From an uncultured Fusobacterium sp. (GTDB lineage: Bacteria; Fusobacteriota; Fusobacteriia; Fusobacteriales; Fusobacteriaceae), in the NCBI GenBank assembly GCA_900541465.1, contig UQJY01000013.1, positions 1 through 46,206 on the forward strand: DNA of 46,206 nt. Reading direction: 5' to 3'. The position numbers and the translations under genes were made by a program. Shown here one piece after another: positions 23,991 through 33,169 of the stretch. The first letter of the stretch is position 1. Each line of letters opens with the position of its first letter. A model generated the notes under the pieces. That model was given only the letters and a program-made list of their open reading frames with translations, searched no databases and was not told where the DNA came from.

Positions 23991-24033
23991 AAAATCAGAG
24001 CAGAAAATAATCCACTCTGATTTTTTATTTTAT
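23991..24033. terminator. Bidirectional terminator, copy 1 of a duplicated 43-bp segment
   Basis: AATCAGAG and CTCTGATT form eight perfect pairs, followed by TTTTTTA. The 43 bases are identical to 24988-25030, where they end the complete autotransporter gene. Here they sit after HU and next to the autotransporter stub. Confidence 0.85.
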
Positions 24034-24045
24034 ACAAATAATTTT

Positions 24046-24120
24046 TTAGAATTCATATCCTGCACCAACATTAACTCCATATGTTTCTATATCGTTGCTT
24101 CCAAATTCATAAGTTAATCT
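24046..24120 (-). pseudogene. 3' stub of a lost autotransporter gene
   Basis: The minus-strand frame ends with RLTYEFGSNDIETYG, then VNVGAGYEF and a stop. A final beta-strand ending in Phe (GYEF) after alternating residues is the outer-membrane signature of autotransporter barrels, and the complete neighbour ends FRYEF. The stop and the following terminator are nearly identical to those of the neighbour over some 75 bp. Upstream of codon RL the sequence merges into the end of the HEPN gene, with 7 bp of overlap, and no start codon belongs to this frame. This looks like the remnant of a second, different autotransporter gene, most of which was replaced or deleted when the HEPN/MNT module arrived. 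Confidence 0.75.
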
Positions 24121-24488
24121 GTTTTTTCTGTCAGTTCTCTTACTGTTAAAATTTTTTCCAATAATTTTTTTAAATCTTTTGTAGATATTTCATAAAGAAT
24201 ATCCGTTCTTATTTCAAAATAATCATGCACTATTATATGTCTTGTACTTTTTACATTTTCCCAATAAGATTTACTGTCATAAGCCCTACATAAAATATCT
24301 TTGTCTAATTTATCTATTTTTGAAACTGCTTCCCCTATTTTTTCTATTTGTCTTTCTAAAAAGGCTTGCTTAAATTTATCTTCATATATTTCTTCTTCTG
24401 TGTATTCAGCTGTTAATTCCTGCAGACTGTAAATAAATTCTTCTATATTTAAAGTAAGCTGTTTTATAGTCCGTTTTGGTTTAAGCAT
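24114..24488 (-). CDS. hepT: HEPN toxin of a HEPN/MNT (HepT-MntA) system
   Basis: A 124-residue helical protein of the HepT-like (DUF86) group. The RNase motif Rx4H is present as RHIIVH (R83, H88), followed by DY (89-90), and it sits in the usual place in the C-terminal half. HepT toxins cleave RNA and are inactivated when their MntA partner AMPylates a tyrosine near the motif; Y90 is such a residue. The start is ATG 24488, with GGAGAG 10 nt upstream; it overlaps the MNT gene by 8 nt (ATGCTTAA). A GTG 9 nt earlier is an alternative. The end of the gene overlaps the autotransporter stub. Confidence 0.87.
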   Translation of the reverse strand: MLKPKRTIKQLTLNIEEFIYSLQELTAEYTEEEIYEDKFKQAFLERQIEKIGEAVSKIDKLDKDILCRAYDSKSYWENVKSTRHIIVHDYFEIRTDILYEISTKDLKKLLEKILTVRELTEKTD

Positions 24489-24825
24489 AAATAACACTCT
24501 CCAAGATTTCCTGTCTTAATTTATCTTTATATTCTTTTACTGCAGGACATTTATATTTATAATTAAACTGGCTTCTGTCTATTAAATCTACTTTTTTTTC
24601 AAATAACTCTTCAAGATATCTTTTTAAATTACAAAATCTAAAATAACTGCTTTCTTCATATTTATCTGAATTTATTTCCATCTCAACTAAAATGTCTATA
24701 TCGCTGTTTTCCGTCTGCTCGCCTTTTGAATAACTTCCAAATAATCCTATTTTACTAAAACCATATTTATTTTTATCTATTTCTGATAATTTTTTAAGTA
24801 TTATTTCTTTATTTAATTTTTCCAT
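24481..24825 (-). CDS. mntA: MNT nucleotidyltransferase antitoxin (MntA)
   Basis: A 114-residue minimal nucleotidyltransferase. GLFGSYSKGE (27-36) followed by SDIDILVE (41-48) is the GSx10DxD active site with both metal-binding Asp residues (D42, D44), and a third acidic strand lies near VDLIDRS. The protein is predicted to AMPylate and so neutralise the HEPN toxin encoded directly downstream with an 8-nt overlap. AAGGGA precedes the ATG. A promoter (TTGTCT, 17 bp, TATCAT) lies at 24898-24926. The antitoxin-first order fits the known pairs. Confidence 0.88.
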   Translation of the reverse strand: MEKLNKEIILKKLSEIDKNKYGFSKIGLFGSYSKGEQTENSDIDILVEMEINSDKYEESSYFRFCNLKRYLEELFEKKVDLIDRSQFNYKYKCPAVKEYKDKLRQEILESVIYA

Positions 24826-24897
24826 AATAATCCCTTTTCACAGCATATAATGAGAAAATATTATTTTAATTTTTTTAAATTGAATATCTATACATAA

Positions 24898-24926
24898 ATG
24901 ATACCATGTAGATAAACAAAAGACAA
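24898..24926 (-). promoter_or_regulatory. Promoter of the MNT/HEPN operon
   Basis: Minus strand TTGTCT (24926-24921), a 17-bp spacer, TATCAT (24903-24898), about 70 nt upstream of the MNT start. Confidence 0.6.
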
Positions 24927-24987
24927 TGTTGATTTTCGTAATTTATATAATTTGGTATAGAAATTTATAAAATTTACTTGGAAAAAG

Positions 24988-25030
24988 AAAATCAGAGCAG
25001 AAAATAATCCACTCTGATTTTTTATTTTAT
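24988..25030. terminator. Terminator of the complete autotransporter gene, copy 2 of the duplicated segment
   Basis: Identical over 43 bp to 23991-24033. It lies just past the autotransporter stop codon. On the minus strand an A/T-rich tract with TTTC follows the stem. Confidence 0.8.
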
Positions 25031-25042
25031 TCAAATTATTTT

Positions 25043-28000
25043 TTAGAATTCATATCTAAATCCTAGGTTAGCCTGCCATTTATTATCTACAGTTGCTTCT
25101 CCTGTCTTTTGAACATCAACATACACATTCATATTTTCAACAAATCTGTAGTTTACTCCAATTTCAAATTCTGCCCAAGTATCTCCTAAATCTTCAGAAG
25201 TTCTTTCTACAGCTCCATCTTTTTTATATTCTGTATCAATATCTCCTTGGAATTCTTTTACAAGAGAAGCTCTTGCATAAACATTTCCTTTGTCGCTGAA
25301 TTTATATCCAACTGCTGTTCCGATATTTCCTACTAGAGAATACATTGTATCTTGGTGAACATCTACACCTGCACTTGTTGTATAAGTTGTGTCATCTACT
25401 CTTCCAAGAGTTAATTCTACACTTGGCTCAACGAAGAATTTATCGTTTAAGTCAAATCTCTTTCCATATTGTCCGCTTAAACTTGTTCCCCAGTTATTGT
25501 AATCTCCAGATTGAGAAAGTTTTCCATTTTTACTTGTTACATCAAATTTATTATGAAGTCTGCTTTGTTTTAATACTACATCTGCAAACTGTCCGTCATT
25601 ATTAAGCCATGTTGCATAAATTCCTACTCCTACTGAATAATTTTCTCCATGACCTAAAGCATAGTCTGTTTCTCCGTCAGAGTAGCTTACTAATCCTCCA
25701 ACAAACATTACACCATTATCAACAGTGTATTTTTTATCATATCCAACTTGGTAAGTTTGATAATCATTATCATATTTACTTCCGTTTTCAATTTTACCTG
25801 TGTAAACTCTTGACCAAACTCCATGTTCTCCTGTAGAATTTCTTAATTCTCCCATTCTTTTATTTAGAGAATTCATTTCCTGTCTCCAAGTTAAAAGATT
25901 AATTGTTGCAAGGTCTCTCATTCCCTCTACCATTGAATTAAGATTTCCAGCTTTTACAGAATCTTTTTCTACAATAACATTTCCATTTTCATCTTTTGTT
26001 AATTCAGAAACATATTCACTTGAAACAAATCCCTCTTCAAGTTTTGCTGTTGCATTTAAATTTCCATTTTCTACTGTGATTTTTTCTGCAAGCTGGCTGA
26101 ATACCTTTTCTGCCTTGTCTTTATTAACTTCAAGATTTTCATTTCCTGAATAATTAATATTTAATTTAGCATTATCATCAATAGTATTAATATTTAAAGC
26201 TCCTGAAGTTGCTATCCCATCATCTCCAATCTCAGCAACCATATTTATTGCTCCGCCGTTTCCTTTTAAATTTCCAACCGAAATATCATTTTCTGCTGAA
26301 GTATTATTAATGATACCATTATCCAAAGTTAAGTTTGAAACAAGACTATCTCCTGTATTTTCCCAAACAGCTTGATTAGATAATCCTAAATTCATTTCAC
26401 TAACTTTTTCATAATTTTCAGGAATTTCTTCTCCTGTAACAACTATTTTTCCTTTGAAGTAAGATTCTGCATTTGATAAATTTAAATTTAATGTTGCATC
26501 AACAGGAGTTCCTGAAGTAGGTTTATCATAGTTAAATTCAATATCTCCATTTAATTTTACAGTTTTATCATTATTTTGGTTTATATTTGTAACAGCATTT
26601 CCTCTAGTCAAAATAGCCGTTTCAGCATTAACTTCTAAGTTACCATTAATATCTAATTTTCCTTGTGACATAGTAACTAAACCTAGAGCGTTTCCTTTTG
26701 TATCTGATGTAACATTTATTACAGTGTTTTCAGAATTAACAACAACACTAGCTATTTTTTCATCAGAAGACTCAGTTGTTGTACTATTTTGAACCCAAAT
26801 TCCAGCAGCTTCGCTATCTTTGGAATGAACATCTATAACCAAATTTTTAGAATTTATTTCAACCTTACTTCCTGTTTCTTTTGCTCCTCCATCATGATTA
26901 ACAACTTCTATTCCAGTTGCATAATTTTTACCTTCAGCTTTTAAAATTAAATTTTCAGTATTTTCTCCACCTAATTTAAGTACTTCTCCACCTGCACCAG
27001 TTCCATTATTTGCTTCTACTGCAGTAGCATTTCCATTTGTACTAGTGGCAGATATTGAGATATTTTTTCCTGTAGCATTAGCACTTCCTCCATCTCTTGC
27101 ACTTACACCAACAGCTCCATCTTTTCCATCAACATTTATAACTGTATCTCCTAAAAGATCTACTTTAGCTTTTCCTGTTGAATATACTGCATACCCTTTT
27201 CCTATTCCCTGAGAAATACTTATATCTGTTAAAGTATTTTCTCCGATGTTTATACTTCCATTATTTGTATATAATCCATAAGCTAAATCTGAAGTATGTC
27301 CTTCTGGTGAATCATCTTGTACATCAGAAGCTATATCCATTTTTATATTAAATGTTTTTGAATTCACATCAAATTTTGAGCCATTTGACATAGTTATTGC
27401 TTTTGTTCCTGTAGAGTAACTTGTTCCATCATCATCAACTCCTGCACCTTTTAAAATTATATTAAAATCCTTGACTTTATTAGTTACTTCAGTAATTGAA
27501 CCAGATGTTCCAGATTGTATACCAACAACATTTGTTCCTCCTGTTTTATCACCTGGCAGAATCTCTCCTGTAATATTTACATTACCAGTATTATTAAAAG
27601 TAATTTTACCTCCTTGATTATCAACAGCAGTTACTCCAAACTCACTTTTAGAAGATATATTAACATCTCCAGTATTATTAAAATCTATATTTGAATTTAC
27701 TTTAGCAGTTAATGTTTGAGAAGTATAATTTTTTTGATAGTTATTAATAGTTACATTTTCTCCATTAAATTCTGCTTTTCCTCCCATATTATTATTACTA
27801 TTAACTAGTAATCCAAATCCCCATTGTCCACCTGTTCCAGTATTACTAACATCTATAATAACGTCCTTAGTATTAAAAATTCCCGTTGCTCCATTTCTTA
27901 TTACTACTCCTGCAACTTCAGAATTAGTTATATTTTTATCTTTAATACTTATAGTTAAAGTTTCTCCATTAAACGTTCCTTTAGTATCTCCTACTAAACT

Positions 28001-28216
28001 TATTCCATTTTGTCTAGTACCGTCAGGTTGTTTTCCTACTTCAGTTATATAAACATCTTGATATATTTTTTCTCCCTCAGTTTGAGAGATTGCTTCTCCT
28101 GCTCCAAACGTTACTGTTCCTGCAATTAAAAATCCAACCACAGTTGCCATAGTTATTTTTACTCTGCTTTTTAACCATCTCTTCAATGATTTCTCTGTGC
28201 TAACATAATTGTTCAT
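25043..28216 (-). CDS. Type V (autotransporter) surface protein
   Basis: A 1057-residue outer-membrane protein. The N-terminus has an extended signal region (STEKSLKRWLKSRVKITMATV, then a hydrophobic stretch ending near GTVTFGAG, about 40). Residues about 50-770 are a repetitive, Asn/Gly/Thr-rich passenger with many short strands and FNNTGDVNI-like repeats, as in a beta-helix. Residues about 790-1057 form the translocator barrel, starting around HGVWSRVYTG and ending with the required aromatic residue in FRYEF. Autotransporters of this kind in fusobacteria are adhesins, but no known one can be named from the sequence. AAGGAGG precedes the ATG. The gene has its own terminator and shares its 3' end with the stub at 24046-24120. 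It is moderate in size for the family. Confidence 0.92.
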   Translation of the reverse strand: MNNYVSTEKSLKRWLKSRVKITMATVVGFLIAGTVTFGAGEAISQTEGEKIYQDVYITEVGKQPDGTRQNGISLVGDTKGTFNGETLTISIKDKNITNSEVAGVVIRNGATGIFNTKDVIIDVSNTGTGGQWGFGLLVNSNNNMGGKAEFNGENVTINNYQKNYTSQTLTAKVNSNIDFNNTGDVNISSKSEFGVTAVDNQGGKITFNNTGNVNITGEILPGDKTGGTNVVGIQSGTSGSITEVTNKVKDFNIILKGAGVDDDGTSYSTGTKAITMSNGSKFDVNSKTFNIKMDIASDVQDDSPEGHTSDLAYGLYTNNGSINIGENTLTDISISQGIGKGYAVYSTGKAKVDLLGDTVINVDGKDGAVGVSARDGGSANATGKNISISATSTNGNATAVEANNGTGAGGEVLKLGGENTENLILKAEGKNYATGIEVVNHDGGAKETGSKVEINSKNLVIDVHSKDSEAAGIWVQNSTTTESSDEKIASVVVNSENTVINVTSDTKGNALGLVTMSQGKLDINGNLEVNAETAILTRGNAVTNINQNNDKTVKLNGDIEFNYDKPTSGTPVDATLNLNLSNAESYFKGKIVVTGEEIPENYEKVSEMNLGLSNQAVWENTGDSLVSNLTLDNGIINNTSAENDISVGNLKGNGGAINMVAEIGDDGIATSGALNINTIDDNAKLNINYSGNENLEVNKDKAEKVFSQLAEKITVENGNLNATAKLEEGFVSSEYVSELTKDENGNVIVEKDSVKAGNLNSMVEGMRDLATINLLTWRQEMNSLNKRMGELRNSTGEHGVWSRVYTGKIENGSKYDNDYQTYQVGYDKKYTVDNGVMFVGGLVSYSDGETDYALGHGENYSVGVGIYATWLNNDGQFADVVLKQSRLHNKFDVTSKNGKLSQSGDYNNWGTSLSGQYGKRFDLNDKFFVEPSVELTLGRVDDTTYTTSAGVDVHQDTMYSLVGNIGTAVGYKFSDKGNVYARASLVKEFQGDIDTEYKKDGAVERTSEDLGDTWAEFEIGVNYRFVENMNVYVDVQKTGEATVDNKWQANLGFRYEF

Positions 28217-28310
28217 AAATAATTCCTCCTTGCTTAAAATCTCATAAAATCTTTCATAATAAATGTCTATAATTTCTTAAGATGTACATATTTCCAGTAG
28301 AGCATAAGAT

Positions 28311-28331
28311 TATAAAAAATTATAATTTTTT
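28311..28331. repeat. Partial copy of the 26-bp palindrome
   Basis: TATAAAAAATTATAATTTTT followed by T matches the first 21 bases after the initial G of the complete palindrome and then diverges (CAACA). It lies 115 bp from the complete copy. Confidence 0.65.
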
Positions 28332-28425
28332 CAACACAAGGCATGAATGAAAAAAATCATGTCTTTTTATATTTTTTGGATAAGAAAATAATAAATTTAT
28401 ATAACTTATTTTGTTTTTTTGCAAA

Positions 28426-28451
28426 GTATAAAAAATTATAATTTTTTATAC
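28426..28451. repeat. Perfect 26-bp palindrome, copy B
   Basis: Identical to 22577-22602. It lies about 210 bp upstream of the autotransporter start (minus) and 224 bp upstream of the small Cys protein (plus). Confidence 0.8.
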
Positions 28452-28674
28452 AGCAATTAATAATTATACACTCTCTTATTTTCTATCCTTTTTCTTATTA
28501 TAATCACATTTTTTTTAATATTCAAGTGCATTTCACACTAAAACAATTCAATAAGTACAGTTTTAATAAAAAATATTGAATTATTCACAATTTTTTATTT
28601 GAAAATTTTTAAATATTTTTATATATTCAATGGTATAATAAATTTGGAAATAATTTTATAAGGAGATTTTAAAA

Positions 28675-28869
28675 ATGGAAAAATATATAATCACAAAAGA
28701 AGAAAAAGCAGAATATATGGAAAAATTTCCTGTTCTTGAATGTGAAAATTCAATAGGAATTGATTATGACGGATATATTTCTGTAAAATGCAAAAAACTT
28801 ACAACTACTTGTACTTACAGAACAAGCAGTAAAAATGATTATAAAAACTGTCGTATTTTAAATAAATAA
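28675..28869 (+). CDS. Small four-cysteine protein of unknown function
   Basis: A 64-residue protein with four Cys (C23, C39, C46, C59), a basic C-terminus and no signal peptide. The spacing could suit a metal site or disulfides, but it matches no zinc ribbon I recognise. AAGGAG lies 8 to 10 nt before the ATG, and TATAAT at 28634-28639 is a likely -10, so it is probably a real gene. The next gene starts about 100 nt later, with its own ribosome binding site. I cannot give a function. Confidence 0.7.
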   Translation: MEKYIITKEEKAEYMEKFPVLECENSIGIDYDGYISVKCKKLTTTCTYRTSSKNDYKNCRILNK

Positions 28870-28969
28870 TTAAAAAAAATAAAAATAACAACATGAATAT
28901 TTATGAATTTTGTTATATAATATAAGAGTAGAATTATTTTTTGGACTTAAAAATAGGAGGTACCAAAAT

Positions 28970-29851
28970 ATGAAATTGCTGCATAGATATACAAAAGATG
29001 GATTAAATCTTTTAGGTTGTTATTGGGAAGAAAATCCCGAATTAAAAAAAGACTGCTGTGTTGTTTTTACTCATGGAATGTTTGATAATATTTTAGAAAA
29101 TACCTTTGCCCATGTTTTAGGGGAAGAACTTTCTGAAAATGGTTACGGTTTTATTTTCGGGCATAACAGAGGTTACGGAGTTATAAACAACATTATAAAA
29201 AAAGATCCAAGAACAAAAAAAACAAGTGAAAAAATTATCGGGTCAACTTTTGAAAATTTTGGTGAAGCTATCTATGATGTAGAGCTTTGGCTTGAAGAAG
29301 CTAAAAAACTTGGCTATTCTAAAGTAATTCTTGCAGGACACAGCTTAGGCTGTCTGAAAAATCTTTACTACATTTCCAAAAAAGGATTTACATGGATAGA
29401 CGGCTTTATTTTTATTTCAGCTCCAGATTCAGCAGGTCTTATTAAACGTTCCGGACAGTTTGAAAAAATGTTTATCGAAGCTGAAAAAAATATTGGAACA
29501 GGAAGAGCAAAAAGAATTCTTCTGAAAAAAATGCTGGGAGTTTTTCCTATAAGTTCAAGAACTCTTATAAATTTAAGAAAAGGGGGAATTGCAGATGTAT
29601 TTCCTCTAGTTGAAAATCCAGAAGAATTTGGAATTTTCCAAGAAATCAATAAGCCTATATTAATGGTTGTGGGAGAAAAAGACAGTGTTATTATCAATTC
29701 TCCTGAAAAAGATTTTGAAATTTTAAAAGAAAAAGCTGTAAAATGTCCTGATTTTACAGGAATAGTTTTAGAAGATGCAACTCACAGATATATAAAACAA
29801 GAAGAAGAACTTAGTCATACAGTTACAAAATGGATGAAAGAGAGATTTTAA
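28970..29851 (+). CDS. Alpha/beta hydrolase
   Basis: A 293-residue cytoplasmic protein with the alpha/beta hydrolase plan: an oxyanion-hole stretch VVFTHGMFDN (about 31-40), the nucleophile elbow GHSLG (S125), an acid near MVVGEKDSVI and a catalytic His in DATHRYI near the C-terminus. The substrate is unknown; relatives are esterases or peptidases. The start is ATG 28970, since AGGAGG lies 9 nt upstream; the longer frame from 28910 would contain that ribosome binding site. It abuts the glycosylase gene with no gap (stop at 29851, ATG at 29852), so the two are co-translated. Confidence 0.85.
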   Translation: MKLLHRYTKDGLNLLGCYWEENPELKKDCCVVFTHGMFDNILENTFAHVLGEELSENGYGFIFGHNRGYGVINNIIKKDPRTKKTSEKIIGSTFENFGEAIYDVELWLEEAKKLGYSKVILAGHSLGCLKNLYYISKKGFTWIDGFIFISAPDSAGLIKRSGQFEKMFIEAEKNIGTGRAKRILLKKMLGVFPISSRTLINLRKGGIADVFPLVENPEEFGIFQEINKPILMVVGEKDSVIINSPEKDFEILKEKAVKCPDFTGIVLEDATHRYIKQEEELSHTVTKWMKERF

Positions 29852-30505
29852 ATGAAAAATGAATATTTTTATGAAATAGAAAAAAAATATAATGAAATAA
29901 AAAATGATATTGAAAAAAGATTAGAAGAATACAGAGAAATCTGGAGAAACGGTTCAAATGAAGACATTCATGCTGAACTTTCTTTCTGTATTTTAACTCC
30001 CCAGTCAAAAGCAAGAAATGCTTGGAAAGCTATAACTAATATGAGAGAAGACGGAGTTTTATTTACAGGAACTGCTGAAGAACTTTCAGAATATCTTAAC
30101 ATAGTGAGATTTAAAAATAATAAGGCAAAATATCTTGTGGAACTTAGAAACCAGATGACTGACGAAAACGGGAAAATAATAACAAAAGATTTCTTTATGA
30201 AAATGGAAACAGTGCAGGAAAAAAGAGAATGGATTGTAAATAATATTAAGGGAATGGCATGGAAAGAAGCTGGTCATTTTTTAAGAAATGTAGGCTTTGG
30301 CGACGAAATTGCAATTCTTGACAGACATATTTTAAAAAATTTGGTAAGACTTCAAGTCATTGATGAAATCCCTAAAACTCTTACAAAAAAAATCTATCTT
30401 GAAATTGAAGATAAAATGAAAAGATACTGCAAGGAAACAAATATCCCTATGGCTTCTTTTGATTTACTTTTATGGTATTTGGAAGCTGGGGAAATTTTTA
30501 AATAG
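29852..30505 (+). CDS. ogg: N-glycosylase/DNA lyase, Ogg2-type 8-oxoguanine glycosylase
   Basis: A helix-hairpin-helix base-excision repair enzyme of the Ogg2 group, which removes 8-oxoguanine and nicks the abasic site. The 217-residue length fits this short archaeal/bacterial type. The HhH-GPD core carries the catalytic lysine in GMAWKEAGHFLRNVGF (K138) and the aspartate in AILDRHI (D157). The N-terminal EDIHAELSFCILTPQSKARNAW (38-59) is also characteristic. It starts on the base after the hydrolase stop, so it depends on that gene's translation. miaB follows with a promoter of its own. Confidence 0.9.
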   Translation: MKNEYFYEIEKKYNEIKNDIEKRLEEYREIWRNGSNEDIHAELSFCILTPQSKARNAWKAITNMREDGVLFTGTAEELSEYLNIVRFKNNKAKYLVELRNQMTDENGKIITKDFFMKMETVQEKREWIVNNIKGMAWKEAGHFLRNVGFGDEIAILDRHILKNLVRLQVIDEIPKTLTKKIYLEIEDKMKRYCKETNIPMASFDLLLWYLEAGEIFK

Positions 30506-30513
30506 ATTTTTGT

Positions 30514-30543
30514 TTGATAAACAGCCTATTATCATGGTATAAT
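30514..30543 (+). promoter_or_regulatory. Promoter of the miaB-rho-M23 operon
   Basis: TTGATA (30514-30519), an 18-bp spacer and TATAAT (30538-30543), about 45 nt before the miaB ATG. Confidence 0.65.
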
Positions 30544-30587
30544 TTTAAGGTTAAAATTGTAAAAAGCAGGAAATTTTAGGAGGAACA

Positions 30588-31904
30588 ATGACAAAAAAAG
30601 CTACTGTAATTACTTACGGCTGCCAAATGAATGTAAATGAAAGTGCAAAAATAAAAAAAATACTTGAAAATTTAGGTTATGAATTAACTGATAATATAGA
30701 AGAAACTGATATAGTTTTCCTTAACACATGTACTGTAAGAGAGGGAGCAGCAACACAAATTTATGGAAAACTTGGAGAAATAAAAAGAGTAAGAGAAGAA
30801 CGCGGGACAAAAATAGTTGTAACTGGGTGCTTTGCTCAAGAACAGGGAAGAGAACTTATAAAAAAATTCAACTATATTGATATTGTAATGGGAAATCAAA
30901 ATATTGGAAGAATTCCTGAAGCTATTGAAGAGATTGAAAACAGAAGTACAAAACATGTTGTAATGACTGACTATGAAGATGAACTTCCGCCAAGAATTGA
31001 TGCAGATTTTGAATCTAAAAAAACTGCTTCTATTGCAATAACTTACGGGTGCAATAATTTCTGTACATATTGTATCGTGCCTTATGTAAGAGGAAGAGAA
31101 CGTTCTGTTCCAATGGCAGAACTTATTGAAGAAGCAAGAGAGCTTGTAAAAAAAGGATACAAAGAGATTATTCTTCTTGGACAAAATGTAAACTCATATG
31201 GAAAAGGACTTTCTGAAAACGAAACTTTTGCAAATCTTCTTCAAAACATCTGTGACATAGACGGAGATTTTATAATAAGATTTGTTTCTCCTCATCCAAG
31301 AGATTTTACTGATGATGTAATTGATGTAATTGCAAGAAATCCAAAAATTGCAAGATCACTTCATCTGCCTTTACAATCTGGTTCAACAAGAGTTTTAAAA
31401 CTTATGAACAGAGGATATTCAAAAGAACAGTATATAGCTCTTGCTGAAAAAATAAAAGAAAGAATTCCGGGAGTTTCACTTACTGCTGACATAATAGTTG
31501 GATTCCCTCAAGAAACTGAAGAAGATTTTATGGACACACTTGATGTTGTTGATAAAGTTGGGTTTGAAACATCATTTATGTTTATGTACTCAATAAGAAA
31601 AGGAACAAAAGCAGCTGTTATGGAAGGACAGATTGATGATGAAGTTAAAAAAGACAGACTTCACAGACTTATGTCTCTTCAAAACAGTATTTCAAAAAAA
31701 TTAAGTATGGAATATGAAGGAAAAACAGAAAGAGTTCTAGTTGAAGGACCAAGCAAAAAAAATAAAGATATGCTTTCAAGCAGAACTTCAACAAATAAAA
31801 TTGTTCTATTCAAAGGAGACCCGTCTCTTGAAGGGCAGTTTGTAAATGTAAAAATAAAAGAATGTAAAACATGGACTCTTTACGGAGAATTAGCAGAAAA
31901 ATAA
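30588..31904 (+). CDS. miaB: tRNA-2-methylthio-N6-isopentenyladenosine synthase MiaB
   Basis: A radical SAM methylthiotransferase that adds the 2-methylthio group to isopentenyladenosine-37 of tRNAs reading UNN codons. The N-terminal cluster ligands are C12 (YGCQMN), C48 (NTCTVRE) and C82 (TGCFAQ). The radical SAM motif is CNNFCTYC in [19 protein letters not shown]. The C-terminus has a TRAM domain. The length of 438 residues is normal. TAGGAGG lies 5 nt before the ATG. rho follows after 16 nt. tRNA-Trp is among the usual MiaB substrates, but no link to the trpS attenuator is shown. Confidence 0.96.
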   Translation: MTKKATVITYGCQMNVNESAKIKKILENLGYELTDNIEETDIVFLNTCTVREGAATQIYGKLGEIKRVREERGTKIVVTGCFAQEQGRELIKKFNYIDIVMGNQNIGRIPEAIEEIENRSTKHVVMTDYEDELPPRIDADFESKKTASIAITYGCNNFCTYCIVPYVRGRERSVPMAELIEEARELVKKGYKEIILLGQNVNSYGKGLSENETFANLLQNICDIDGDFIIRFVSPHPRDFTDDVIDVIARNPKIARSLHLPLQSGSTRVLKLMNRGYSKEQYIALAEKIKERIPGVSLTADIIVGFPQETEEDFMDTLDVVDKVGFETSFMFMYSIRKGTKAAVMEGQIDDEVKKDRLHRLMSLQNSISKKLSMEYEGKTERVLVEGPSKKNKDMLSSRTSTNKIVLFKGDPSLEGQFVNVKIKECKTWTLYGELAEK

Positions 31905-31920
31905 TCTGCTCGGAGGGGCA

Positions 31921-33165
31921 ATGATAGAATTAGAAAAATTTTTGTTAAAAGAATTAAATGAGATAGCAAAACAGCTTGAGATTGATTTAACTAATAAAAA
32001 GAAAAAATCTGAAGTGATAGCTGCTATTGAAGAACATATGGAACAGACGGAAGGTTTCATTCTTGCTGAGGGTAAACTTGATATAATGGCTGACGGATAT
32101 GGCTTTCTAAGAGAAACATCTGTAGAAAAAGATATTTATATCTCAGCTTCTCAAATAAGAAAATTTAAAATGAGACCTGAAGATAAAGTTTTTGGTGAAG
32201 TGAGAGAACCTGTAGGAACTGAAAGAAATTATGCAATGAGAAAAATTCTTCTTGTAAACGACGGGAGCATTGAAAAAGCAGAAGAAAGAATTCCGTTTGA
32301 TGAACTTGTTCCTGCTTATCCAGATGAAATTCTTGAACTGGAGACAGGACCAAAAGATATTTCAGGAAGAATTATAGATCTTATCGCTCCAATAGGAAAA
32401 GGGCAGAGAGGTCTTATTGTAGCTCCGCCAAAAGCGGGAAAAACTGTTCTTATAAGCAGTATTGCAAACTCAATAATTGCAAAACATAAAGATGTAGAAG
32501 TCTGGATTTTACTTATAGATGAAAGACCTGAAGAAGTAACCGACATAAAAGAAAATGTTACAGGAGCTGAAGTTTATTCATCTACATTTGACGAAGATCC
32601 AAAGAATCATATAAAAGTAACTGAAGATATTCTTGACAGGGCAAAAAGAAAACTTGAAGACGGAGAAAATGTTGTTATTCTTATGGACTCTCTTACAAGA
32701 CTTGCAAGAGCCTACAACATTGTAGTTCCGTCAAGCGGAAAACTTATTTCAGGAGGAATTGATCCTACTGCACTTTATTATCCTAAAAAGTTCTTCGGTT
32801 CAGCAAGAAATATAAGAGGAGGAGGAAGTCTTACTATTATTGCCACTGCTCTTATAGATACTGGAAGTAAAATGGACGATATTATATACGAGGAATTTAA
32901 AGGAACTGGAAATATGGAAATTCACCTTGACAGAGGGCTTGCACAGCTTAGAATATACCCTGCCATAGATATTCAAAAATCTGGAACAAGAAAAGAAGAA
33001 CTTCTTATGGGAGAGAAAAAATTAAAATTGGTTTGGGAAATAAGAAGGTATCTTTCTCAGCTTGACAAGGCAACAGCAGCCAAGCAGCTGATTGACAAAA
33101 TTGCTTCTACTAAAAGCAATGATGCCTTGGTTAAAAGTTTCAGCTTGATGGAGGCGAAGGAATAA
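31921..33165 (+). CDS. rho: Transcription termination factor Rho
   Basis: A hexameric RNA-dependent helicase that ends transcription of untranslated RNA. The N-terminal Rho domain and the RNA-binding cold-shock domain ([21 protein letters not shown] in part, about 60-80) are followed by the ATPase with Walker A APPKAGKT and Walker [17 protein letters not shown]. The Q-loop/R-loop region [21 protein letters not shown] is intact. The 414-residue length is normal, with no large insertion. GGAGGGG lies just before the ATG. The next gene starts 5 nt after the stop. Confidence 0.98.
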   Translation: MIELEKFLLKELNEIAKQLEIDLTNKKKKSEVIAAIEEHMEQTEGFILAEGKLDIMADGYGFLRETSVEKDIYISASQIRKFKMRPEDKVFGEVREPVGTERNYAMRKILLVNDGSIEKAEERIPFDELVPAYPDEILELETGPKDISGRIIDLIAPIGKGQRGLIVAPPKAGKTVLISSIANSIIAKHKDVEVWILLIDERPEEVTDIKENVTGAEVYSSTFDEDPKNHIKVTEDILDRAKRKLEDGENVVILMDSLTRLARAYNIVVPSSGKLISGGIDPTALYYPKKFFGSARNIRGGGSLTIIATALIDTGSKMDDIIYEEFKGTGNMEIHLDRGLAQLRIYPAIDIQKSGTRKEELLMGEKKLKLVWEIRRYLSQLDKATAAKQLIDKIASTKSNDALVKSFSLMEAKE

Positions 33166-33169
33166 AAGC

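Larger units (their letters stand above)
28217..28674. other. Intergenic region upstream of the autotransporter, with palindromes
   Basis: About 458 bases of extremely AT-rich DNA. It holds a partial (28311-28331) and a complete (28426-28451) copy of the 26-bp palindrome, an inverted repeat CATGA/TCATG around 28341-28362, and a TATAAT at 28634-28639 for the small plus-strand gene. No clear -35 box accompanies that -10. I see no ORF. Confidence 0.7.

Noticed and set aside
24114..24210. Longer autotransporter stub frame running upstream under the HEPN gene
   Set aside because: The frame stays open for about 30 codons but reads Lys/Asn-rich sequence that is explained by the overlapping HEPN gene; only the last 24 codons show barrel-strand character.
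30086..31184. Long minus-strand frames opposite the glycosylase and miaB
   Set aside because: They are antisense shadows caused by AT-rich codon use; the plus-strand proteins carry full catalytic motifs.
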